Below are positions 47,334 to 56,970 of a stretch of DNA of 64,000 nt, one piece after another. The stretch comes from Crotalaria pallida (taxonomy: Eukaryota; Streptophyta; Magnoliopsida; Fabales; Fabaceae): positions 69,149,001 through 69,213,000 of the forward strand of contig CM075656.1 of assembly GCA_037953625.1 (NCBI GenBank), in the 5' to 3' direction. The notes beneath the pieces were generated by a model that saw only the letters and a list, made by a program, of their open reading frames with translations, was not told the DNA's origin and did no database searches. A program made the position numbers and the translations under genes. Within the stretch, counting starts at the first letter, position 1; each line of letters opens with the position of its first letter.

Positions 47334-49232
47334 ATGCCGAGGACCAAAAATGCATCGGTAAGAGACCCTATGACGGCATCCAATCGGAGGAGACGGGTAG
47401 AAAACCAGGTTGGACCGTCACAACCCGTTGACTCATCCGACGATGAAGAGCAGGAGCAAGAGGTGGAGATGGTTGTGCATGACCCGCAGGACACGTCTTT
47501 GCTTAAGAGCTACGATGAGCACCAAGCAAAAGAGATTTGGCAAGGACGTGTAAGTATTAAATGAACCAAAATTATTTCAAGAAACTTATTTATAGTTTTT
47601 TATTTTAATTAATTTTTATTGATATAAATTGCAGGACCGATTGTTGAACCGGTGTCATAACCATGCTTTCGATATGCCTCTACTATATAGTGTTGATGTG
47701 CCAAGACAAGTGCGTGAGATTGTTGAGGCTTCAGGGTTGGCACCACTTGTAGAGACAGCGTATGCAGTAGTTGATCGGCGTCTACTAGGTGCCTTTGTAG
47801 ATCGGTGGTACGAAGACACCAATACTTTTCATCTCCCTGTCGGGGAGATGACGATCACTCTTGATGATGTTTCATGCATTCTTCACATCCCGGTTACAGG
47901 GTTTCTTATACCATGGGACAAGCCTAACCAAACTGATGCTGCATAGCTTATGCGCGAGTTGCTAGAGATGGACAATGCTGATGCAACACAAGAGGTCTTA
48001 GACAATCGCAGTGGGGCCATTAGGTTCAACACATTGAAGGATGTGTTTAAGAGGGCCATTCGAAGACGGCGTTATGAGATTGCTGCGAGAGCTTATTTGT
48101 TGTACTTGGTGGGGACCACCTTGTTCACAGATAAGACCAACAATACAATTGGCTGCCAGTTCTTGCAAGCATTTGAGGACTTGAATGCTGTAGACGAATA
48201 CGCATGGGGTGCTAGCGCTCTGGCGTTTTTGTATGACCACTTACCATTCGCAAGCAAGGCAAAGAAGATGTCAATGGCCGGATACATGTCTTTGCTTCAG
48301 GTAATAAACTATCTAGTATTTATTTATAATAAACTAAAAAAAATTGATTGGTTATTGTATACTAATTTCACTGTTTTGTTATTATGATTAGGGATGGATA
48401 TTGGATCATTTCCCATCGATCGGTCCGTGTGCTGTGATAAGTGATGTATACGAAGAGGATATGCCAAGGATCACTAAGTGGATTCCTCAACAATCGGTGT
48501 CGAACTCTGAGAATCACTATCGGATGTTTCTTGAGAGGTTGACGCCTGAGCAAGTGGTATGGCAACCTTACGATCCAGATCACCGAGATGCTAGGCCATT
48601 CGAGGAAGTCTCCCTTTACTTTGGCTATCTGAGATGTGGTATCATAAGGACGATTTATCTTCCGCAGAGAGTGTTGCGGCAGTTTGGATACATTCAAACT
48701 ATCCCTGCTGATCCACCCGTTGGAGTTCCCCTGCCCTCGGCCATTGATGAAAGTTTTGGAGAATGGCACCTTCATGTTCTTGATGATGCCACTAGAGGAG
48801 AGCCCGTGACATACAGGGGTCAGTGCGTAGATGGATATATCGATTGGGTGCACAGAGTGTCACATCCCTTTCTCTTACCCACATCGATAAGAGTTGATCG
48901 TCCGGAGGCTACATTACTAGTAAGTGTTGTCATCCCTTTTTATTATGCACATTATCATAATTGATAACATATTGACTGATAGTTATGGACTTTTTGTATT
49001 TTCTTTGTAGACTCGCGCTCTTCAACGACTGCAGATGATTGATGGATATGTTGAACCATTGATTGATGAGGCCGATAATCCTTACTTAGATGCTTTCAGT
49101 GGCATACGTCGGTTGACAATGACACCCATCACTGAAGAGGTTACGGAGCCTGCGCAGAGAAGAGGTGGTGTTAGGGTTAGGGGTGGGGGTAGAAGAGGAG
49201 GTAGGGGTGGGGGTAGGCGTAGGCATGAGTAG
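47334..49232 (+). pseudogene. Plant mobile domain (PMD, MAIN-like) gene with one in-frame stop
   Basis: Four exons: 47334-47549, 47635-48300, 48392-48919 and 49011-49232, all GT-AG and all phase 0, total 543 codons before the final TAG. The PMD core reads LLNRCHNHAFDMPLL, then FVDRWYEDTNTFHLPVGEMT and ITLDDVSCILHIPVTG, the retroviral-aspartyl-unrelated all-helical domain shared by MAIN/MAIL proteins and many transposons. The C terminus is an RGG-like Gly/Arg tail, near 49165-49225. The only defect is TAG at 47944-47946 in exon 2, about 175 codons in; the frame is open on both sides. MAIN/MAIL proteins act in silencing and genome stability; the function of transposon-borne copies is not known. 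The lack of other damage points to a recent loss or a sequencing-level difference. Confidence 0.85.
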
Positions 49233-49455
49233 TTGATTTATGAATTCTTTCCGTAGACAATGTGTTTAATTTATGTATTGGCGTACTTAATTTTATGGTT
49301 TGACTTGCATTTCTTTCATTTCCATTTTCCAAATACGTGTCATTCTATTATACCATTAAATATTAAGTATGAGTTATTATACCATTAAATAATTTTTATT
49401 CAGTTATTATACCACACATATACTTTAAGTATGAGTTATTATACCATTAATAAAA

Positions 49456-49923
49456 ACAAAGCTCGCTTGAGGTTCAGCGAGCTGTCTAACTTTACGTACT
49501 CGCTGACCTATCAGCGAGCTAATAAAAAAAATAAATAAAAACAAAGCTCGCTTGAGGTTCAGCGAGCTGTCTAACTTTACGTACTCGCTGACCTATCAGC
49601 GAGCTAATAAAAAAAATAAATAAAAACAAAGCTCGCTTTAGGTTCAGCGAGCTGTCTAACTTTACGTACTCGCTGACCTATCAGCGAGCTAATAAAAAAA
49701 ATAAATAAAAACAAAGCTCGCTTGAGGTACAGCGAGCTATCTAACTTTACGTACTCGCTGACCTATCAGCGAGCTAATAAAAAAATAAATAAAAACAAAG
49801 CTCGCTTGAGGTTCAGCGAGCTGTCTAACTTTACGTACTCGCTGACCTATCAGCGAGCTAATAAAAAAAATAAATAAAAACAAAGCTCGCTTGAGGTAGA
49901 GCGAGCTATCTAACTTTACGTAC
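49456..49923. repeat. Tandem array of an 85-bp unit, 5.5 copies, with hairpins
   Basis: GCTCGCTT recurs at 49461, 49546, 49631, 49716, 49800 and 49885 (period 85, once 84). Each unit has two hairpins, GCTCGCTTGAGGTTCAGCGAGC and CTCGCTGACCTATCAGCGAG, separated by GTCTAACTTTACGTA, then an A/T-rich linker. It lies between the 3' ends of the PMD gene and the transposase remnant. Confidence 0.95.
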
Positions 49924-50004
49924 TTAAACCAAAAATCAACATAAATTTCAATTCATCAAAAATTTGCAATCACTATAAATAATGCATTACATAACATTAA
50001 AATC

Positions 50005-50800
50005 TCAATCACTTGCAATGTCATATACAAGACCATCCATAGTCGCAGGAGGTATTAATTCTGTAAATAATGCAATACGATCCATAAATGTGCCACCCCA
50101 AAGCGCTCCATCCTCGTTGAAATAATGTTGCCAAGAAGGATGCACCACTGGTAAAGGTGACCCTTCCTTCAAACTAACTTGAATCCAATGGTTTGGCTCT
50201 TCATCCAATAATCCAGCTATGTTGACATTTCCGATTATTCAAAGTCAATGTAGTATAATTGGATGGATTTTCTTCTCTCAAAGTTGCTAATATGTGTCTT
50301 GGCATCACCCGATTCTTTGTCATGGTAATGATTTTCTCATATTCTTCCGGTGTAGGCTTCCCTGCTGGTGCGTGGCCAATCAATGATTCATATTTATTAT
50401 GGTTGTGGGTGCCACAAGACACCCTCACTATCCACCCTCCGAGGGATGCCGATGGTCGACCATGTACTTTGAAAGGACAATTGGACTTCTTTGACCCGGT
50501 AATATAGTTTATATCCTCCTTTTTGGGCTTGTAAAGACCGTATCTTTCGCATGAGATGGTGATCCTTTCTTTCTTGCCAACTCCTCCTCTGTCCGACCTA
50601 AGGATCCTAAGAACAAATCCTTAAGAGTAGGCAACTTCACGAACCCATTTCTCTAGAGATTCACAATTAGGAAAAACTCTTCCGGTCTCAAAAGCACTTC
50701 TGTAATCCGGAAACTGGATAGGAACTAATTCAACATCCTCAATCTTCCGAGGGCCACCATCATTCATGTCACGATTGCTCTCACCATCGTTTGCTTCCAT
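50005..50800 (-). pseudogene. Internally deleted MULE transposase remnant
   Basis: From ATG at 50800 the minus strand reads MEANDGESNRDMNDGG, with a TAA at 50621-50623. In the same frame it then carries a FAR1/MULE N-terminal zinc-binding region ending CGTHNHNKYESLIGH and GKPTPEEYEKI. It stops at 50201. Overlapping in another frame from about 50229, NHWIQVSLKEGSPLPVVHPSW resembles the C-terminal tail of the same transposase class. The DDE core between the two is missing, so the joint near 50225-50250 is best read as an internal deletion. The element could not move itself. Confidence 0.75.
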
Positions 50801-50816
50801 GTTTAAATATCTGTAT

Positions 50817-51400
50817 ACAAACGTAATAACTTACATTAAATTATTCTTTTTTATAAAAAATTCAGTTTGCTCGCTTAGGGTTCAGCGACTGTGTTACATT
50901 TCACACACGCTGACCCTGCCGCGAGCTAACGAAAAAAATTAATAGCTCGCTGTAGGGTCAGCGAGAAGTTAAAATTTGCATGCACGCTGAGACATAAGCG
51001 AGCAAATGATTTTTCACTATGTTACTTGAACTCGCTGCCAGGTAAGCGTGTGTGTAAAATTTAGCCTCTCGCTTAGTGCACAGCGAGTGTGTTACTTTAA
51101 GTAACACGCTTACCCCAGAGCGAGCCATTAATTTATCATATTTTAAGTCTAACTCGCTGCTATGTGAGCGAGTTTGTAATTTTAATTCACACGCTTATGG
51201 GACAGCGAGCCTTTTAATTTTACACACTCACTTACCCAGCAGCGAGTTAGACTTAAATTATGAAAAATCAATGGCTCGCTTACCCCTAAGCGAGTTGGTG
51301 AAATTTGGCCAGCTCGCTGACCCCTACGCGTACGACAGTACGAACATAAAAAAAATACGAAAAATAGGAAAAAAGTACGTAGATTAGGAAAAAAAAGGTA
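50817..51400 (-). other. Leader intron of the transposase remnant, with diverged AGCGAG hairpins
   Basis: On the minus strand a donor CATAAAG|GTACC (51400) and an acceptor GTATACAG|ATATTT (50817) bracket this region just upstream of the ATG at 50800. It contains about ten CTCGCT...AGCGAG-type stems (50872-51320), more diverged than those of the other two arrays. Confidence 0.55.
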
Positions 51401-51904
51401 CCTTTATGATCATGCAATGCTTACACGATGATGGGGTGCTTTATGATTGAATAAAGAAGTGTTTTTTCTTGATATGTTATGGAAGTAGAAGGTGAAAGGT
51501 TGGTGAAGATGAAGAAGAAGAAAAAGGAGAAGATGAAGGGTTTAAGTGTTGCATGGGGTTTATGGGAGGAAAAGGTTGATGGGTTTAGGAAGGTGGAAGG
51601 GAGGAGGGGGTAAGGGTACTTTTGGGAATCCAGTTTTTTTTAGTAAGGGTGTTTTTGGGTTTTTGGAAAAAAGGGGGGTCAAGTAATTAAAAAGGGGGGT
51701 TAGAAAAACAAATCCCTAGATTCCAAACCCCATGAAGTATCCCCAACCCCAATTTTAACATAGAAATTACCATATTATCCTAATTAAAAAATTAATAGGA
51801 TATAAACCTCATATATTATCCACAAACTCCATCTTCTTCCTCTGATCATAAACCTCATAACTACCTTATTTTCTTCCTTCCTCTATCACCTCCACCAAAC
51901 TACA

Positions 51905-52400
51905 AATACCCACCCCGGTCTCCCTTTTTTGTGTGAACTCTGTTCTCTCTCTGTTCAGTGAGTGTTCTTCTTCTTCTTCCCTTAAACTCTCTCTTCTCCT
52001 TTTTTCATCCCTCTCGCTCTCTCTCAAATTCCCATTCTTTGCTTTTGCATTCTCATTCACTTTTTCAACTCAAATCAAATGGGCATTTGTTATATTCTGT
52101 TTTAGCTCTGTTTTTTTTATTTATTTTTTGTTCATACTCTCATATTTCTGTGTAACTATCTGACGAAAAGTGTTTCTTTCTTTTCATCCAATTCTCTTGG
52201 AGTCAGCTTAAGCACGGTAAGATTCTACCTTTATTCTAAAGTTCCTCTTTTTCTTAACTATATAATGTATTCTATCCTCAAATTTTTTTGGTTGAAAAAT
52301 CCTCTGCTTTTTTTTTTTGGTTTAATTTTGTTAGATGATCACAGACTTGTTAAAAAAAAATTGCCCCTTTTATATTGCAATTGTGGTTATTGGGAATTTG
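51905..52400 (+). other. Probable captured 5' UTR exon and start of an intron
   Basis: The centre of the fold-back element differs from its arms. It holds a CT-rich leader-like stretch and then CAGCTTAAGCACG|GTAAGATTC, a good splice donor near 52217, followed by T-rich intron-like sequence. It looks like a promoter-proximal gene piece picked up by a Pack-MULE. No coding sequence is included, so the donor gene is unknown. Confidence 0.45.
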
Positions 52401-52685
52401 TAGTTTGGTGGAGGTGATAGAGGAAGGAAGAAGATAAGGTAGTTATGAGCTTTATGATTAGAGGAAGAAGATGTGGTTTATGGATAATATATGGGGTTTA
52501 CATGCTATTAATTTTTTAATTAGGATAATGTGGTAATTTCCATGTTAAAATTGGGGTTTGAGGATACTTCATGGGGTTTGGAATCTATAACTCCTAAATT
52601 TTACACACCCCATGTTAATTTATTTCCAAAATTACCTTTCCACGTCATCTTCTTCTTTCTTTCTTTTCTCATGTTCACACACCTC

Positions 52686-53240
52686 TAGGCATGGCAACGG
52701 GGCGGTGCGGAGGCGGATTATGCACTTCCCACACCCGCCCCCGTCTCAAAAAATTGCCCCCGCCCCCGCCCCTGTTCCCCGCCGGGTATCATAAAAGCCC
52801 ACCCGCCCCCGCCCCCGTTGGGGTCGGGTAAAACCGCACCGCACCCGTCCCCGCTTTTCTTTTAAAAACAACTTTTCTAAAAGAGCTTTTCTTTTATAAT
52901 ATACCAACTTTTTCTTTTAAAAACAGCTTTTCTAAAAGAGTATTTTCCACAAGTGATTTTTATTAAGAGTCAAAACATTATTTTTAATATTTTTTTATTA
53001 CTATTGTTATAAATTATATATAATATATAATATACATATACATATATAGTGTGAGCGGGTCGGTTTCGGGGCCGGGTGCGGGGCGGATAGTAGAATTACC
53101 ACACCCACCCCCGCCCCGTGATTGAAAAAGCGGGTTTTCCCCGCCCCCGCCCCGATACCCGATTAAGACGGTTTTTCTCCGCTAATGGCGGATCGGGTTC
53201 GGGCGGGTACCCGCGGTTCTGGTTTTTTTTACCATGCCTA
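52686..53240. mobile_element. hAT MITE of CCCGCCCC-repeat type with 8-bp TSD
   Basis: Inverted ends TAGGCATGGCAAC and its loose inverse (TTACCATGCCTA) are flanked by CACACCTC at 52678-52685 and 53241-53248. Subterminal zones are rich in CCCGCCCCCG and GGGTACCCGCC; the middle is AT-rich. It has the same architecture as the hAT MITE at 14538 with diverged ends. Confidence 0.85.
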
Positions 53241-53248
53241 CACACCTC

Positions 53249-55259
53249 ACTCCTATTACTGTAGACTATAAAATCAACATAAAAACCAATCAAGTGATGT
53301 AGTGGTACCAAAGGTAAACAAAGCTGTTGACTGACTAAACAACACAGCACCTTCGTAGAAGACACATCTTTCCCACAATTCATTCATTCGTTGCCCCTTT
53401 TTACTTCTTCTTCAGTGATGTAGTGGGACATACTAAAGGTAAACAAATTCGTTGATCGACTAAAACCAAAATTTCAAAGCAATTAATAATTAGTTAAGGT
53501 CAAAAAAATTTATAGGTACCAAAATCAAAACACCTTCAACTTTGAGAGACTAAAAATATAAATAAGCCATATATTTTTGTCCCCTCACAAATTTGCTTTG
53601 GTTGTGACATGCCTTTGTTATGAAATTTTTTAAAAAAAAAATTACATTGTCGTGAGTAAATCCACGATGGTGAATAATTTTTTCATAACACAAATGTCGA
53701 GTTGAACTATAATTTTTTGTGTTCAATATGTGAGTACTTTTGTAAGTGGTAATAGAGATCAGAGACATGCTTTAACCTTAATGAACTTCTGAGACACAAT
53801 TAATCTAAACTTATGTTCAAAAAAAAAAGAAATCGCAGTGTTCGATTTGCATTTTACATGTGAAAAAATTATTGGATGGTCATGTTTCAATAATTGAATG
53901 TGAGATCTCATCATATTTAATGTTTCTAACTAGTTTTAAGCTCATGCATTGCACGGGATAGTTATTTGCTTGCTTATTATTAGTTAATTATCATTAGATA
54001 ACTTAAGTTGATATTTTGATGTATTTTTTAAATGGTTTCTTATGCTTTCTCATTTTTTAACATTCATGATAATTTCTTAATTGTTAGTATCATCATGATT
54101 AAATAATTGTTAATCATTTTATGTTTTTATTGTCTTAGGATGTCGATATTATACATTTATTGTTCTATTTCAATTTAAGAAATACAATTCCAACATAAAA
54201 AAAATACAACTCGATAATATATATCACAATATATTAAAATTTTAATCTATTCTCTTTGATTTTGTAGACGATTTTTGGACACCTTCGTATGAATATTTCG
54301 AAGAATAAGATCATCCAAGCATGCATGAGTAGAAAAACCAACATTCATACCTATGATTTCTCCATATCTATTGCTGGTAAACAAAATATAAGGATATAAT
54401 GGAAGTCGGGAAGGTCTAAAATTTTTAGCGACTTCGACAAATGCTCTTACTTCCATTATGCTATGCCCATTCTAAAATATATATTTTTTCTTGTCCACAA
54501 CATGCAGCATATAGCTATTTAAAATAATGCTTCATACTTATGTCATATCTGATCTTATATGAGTTTGAGATTCTAAATTCAATCTAACAAAAAAAAAAAA
54601 AAAACTAGAACCCAACTACAAAGTAATTGCCTTTCAATGAATAACAGACATCTAACAAACCACTAAATCTTTAAAAGAAGGTGTACACAAAAAAAACAAA
54701 AAATCTTTAAAAGAAGGAAATTTACTTTCACAGAAAATAATATTGCTCAACTTATAAGTTATGGAATTGTAAAAATGCATACCTCACAAAGACATCATTA
54801 TCGATGTCTACAAGAAACTATGCAACAGTCGTATCCTTACCAAAAATTCACTTTGCCATCCTCCTATATCACTCATCCACTCTCGCCTCATCAGCCAATG
54901 TTTTAGATTATAAGAACTATAACCACTTGTAATGTAACCACTTTAAATTTTAAAATTTAAATTGACAAGGGGACTCATGGATGCCTCCGTTGAGTTGGAA
55001 ATATCAACTTTTGTTATAAAGTCGGGATTTGAATAAGAATAATGAATTTAAAAACTTCAATTGTACAAGTTTTTATAAAAATAGGAAAGATATGTACATG
55101 AATTTGATAATTGAATTATAAATTTTGTGTTTTAATGATTTTTTTGCTTGAATTAACACACATTAACATATACATTTATGTATCATGCACAAATAAGTTA
55201 AATAATTTGAGTTTTTTTATATGTACAATGAAGATGTATCTTGAACATTTACGAACCTT
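53249..55259. other. AT-rich intergenic DNA with TE debris
   Basis: One end of a MULE-type MITE like that at 14240 is seen at about 53466-53568 (ending AAATAAGCC); its partner is missing. A CATGCATTGCACGGG stem at 53943-53957 matches the Helitron 3' hairpin but lacks CTAG. The minus-strand frame at 54247-54456 (69 codons) has no recognised domain. Confidence 0.5.
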
Positions 55260-55881
55260 ACGTGTTTCCATGAAGGAACACTAAATATCTTGCTTAGGCA
55301 AAATTATAACCCTCGGGCTGATGAGGGTGAGAAGTGATCGTCGGTGCAAGAGGCACGGACACGGAGCGGCTCCAGGCTTATAAGGGAGGGATACATGAAT
55401 GAACCTTAATATACCGAAATGAGAGAGAATCCTAAGACTGTGTAGGTATGGGACTACATAATAAAGGAAGGCTTAAATGAATTGATTGGTACTATCCATA
55501 TCAACAAGATGCATCTTCTTTTCGGCAGCCCATCACTTAAGAACTCCACAAATAAGCATGCTTTACGTAGAGTAATTATGGGATAAGTGACCTCCTGCGA
55601 AGTTTCCCCAACAAGCGTGTGAGTGAGGACAAAGCACGCTGAAAAGACCTGTGTTGATATGTGGGGACGAACATCAATCCATATAGCAGCTAAGGATGTT
55701 ACAAATGGTATTAGAGCGAAACCTCAAGGTCGGGGAATGATTGTCGATCGGTACTTGGAGTAATTATGGGATGAATGACTCTTGGGAAGTTTTCCCGGGA
55801 AACGCATGACTAAAGACAAAACACACTGAAAAAACTCGTGTTGATATGTGGGACAGACTTCAAGCAGCCAAGAATGTTACA
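55260..55881 (+). mobile_element. Collapsed LTR retrotransposon remnant with PBS
   Basis: GTAATTATGGGAT...GTTGATATGTGGG...ATGTTACA occurs at 55572-55703 and, diverged, at 55760-55881. Right after the first copy is TGGTATTAGAGC (55706-55717), one base from the initiator-Met PBS. This is the 3' part of two LTRs with almost the whole interior lost. The left limit is a guess. Confidence 0.65.
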
Positions 55882-56633
55882 AAAATCATTTTCCTCCAAC
55901 ATGAGTTCTTATCAAGTACTACTAGTAACTTTTATATAATAACAACAACTTATAATTACTTGGATTAGATTGTTTTAAAAATTATTCAAGCAAAACCAAT
56001 TTATAGGACAAGTTTTTTTTTTTTTTTACAATGAGAGACAAAAGCCCCTAGGACAGGTTAAATTATTTTAAACAGAGTATTATACAGTTTCTTCAATGTA
56101 ATAAAAAAAAATATCTATTTTGATTGCAAATATAAAAAAAATTAATTAATTTTCTATTCTTAATACAATTATTCATTTAAAGTGATTGTCGGTCTCATTT
56201 AATTTTTCTTTCAATTTCAATTCAACTTTCTTAAAGTAACTTTATTTTTTTATGAATTTGATAAAATTAAATACACTAAACTAATTTCGTTAATATATAA
56301 GAGTGAAATTATTTTTTTCCTTTTATAATAAATTGAATGGAGTTTTTTTGTTTTTTTTAACAATTATAGATTATAGATTATGTTAAGTTAAATATCTTCG
56401 ATTATTTATTATGGAATTTGACCTAAACGTTGGTTGAGTTTAATGAATATAAATTTATAATAGGAGTATAAAATTTTTTATTTGTCAACTCGTCATCCGT
56501 TTCTGTTCTTTTTATAGAAAAGTCAGTTATCAACCAATAGGAGTTGATTTAGTTGGTCTTGTGGAACTAACTGAGATCCTAGGAATATGATCTGAGTGCT
56601 AGTAGCTCTGGATTCAATTCCAAGAAAAAACAC

Positions 56634-56929
56634 CACTACAAGAAAAACAAGTGTTTTTTGACGAATTTTTTTCGACGGATTTTAATCCGTCAAAAATTTT
56701 GATATTATTGACGGAAATTGTTGTCAGAACATGTTTTTCCGACGGGTCTGTCATTTTTATTATTTTTTGACAGATTTGGCCGTTTGAAAGCAATTTCCAT
56801 TATTTTCCGACAGATTTTCCAATGGATTGGATTTTGCCACTTTTCTAACGTATAGATCCATCGGAATATTAGTTTTCAAAGAAAATGAAATAAAATTTTA
56901 ACATTTATGGTAATCCGTCGGAAGTACTG

Positions 56930-56970
<41 letters not shown>

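Larger units (their letters stand above)
46310..51716. mobile_element. Mutator-like element carrying a PMD gene, 9-bp TSD
   Basis: TAGATTCCA at 46301-46309 and 51717-51725 flanks inverted ends GGGAATTGATTTATTAACCC and, in inverse, GGGATTTGTTTTTCTAACCC. Similarity continues through TTGACCCCCC and AAAACCCAAAA and more loosely to about 200 bp. The 5.4-kb element carries a PMD gene on the plus strand and a broken MULE-type transposase on the minus strand, facing each other, with hairpin-rich repeat arrays in between and in both leader introns. Confidence 0.88.
46287..52603. mobile_element. Fold-back/Pack-MULE-like element with about 200-bp inverted repeats, split by a MULE
   Basis: GAGTTATAGATTCCAAACCCC-type sequence is found at the left (46295-46309, resuming at 51717) and in inverse at 52560-52603. 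The two arms (to about 51910 and from about 52390) match nearly throughout, including AACCCCAATTTTAACAT and CTTCCTTCCTCTATCACCTC. The MULE 46310-51716 inserted within the left arm. The uninterrupted right arm shows the original site TAGATTCCAAACC and so confirms the 9-bp duplication. Its own TSD is not clear. Confidence 0.7.

Noticed and set aside
49456..49923. Regular repeats with spacers, at first glance like a CRISPR array
   Set aside because: Repeat and spacer are both conserved between units (a plain 85-bp tandem repeat) and the DNA is plant nuclear.
53943..53957. Helitron 3' end
   Set aside because: The GCATTGCACGGG stem is there but no CTAG terminus follows, so it is only a possible remnant.
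54247..54456. 69-codon minus-strand frame
   Set aside because: No homology recognised, no exon context, AT-rich flanks.
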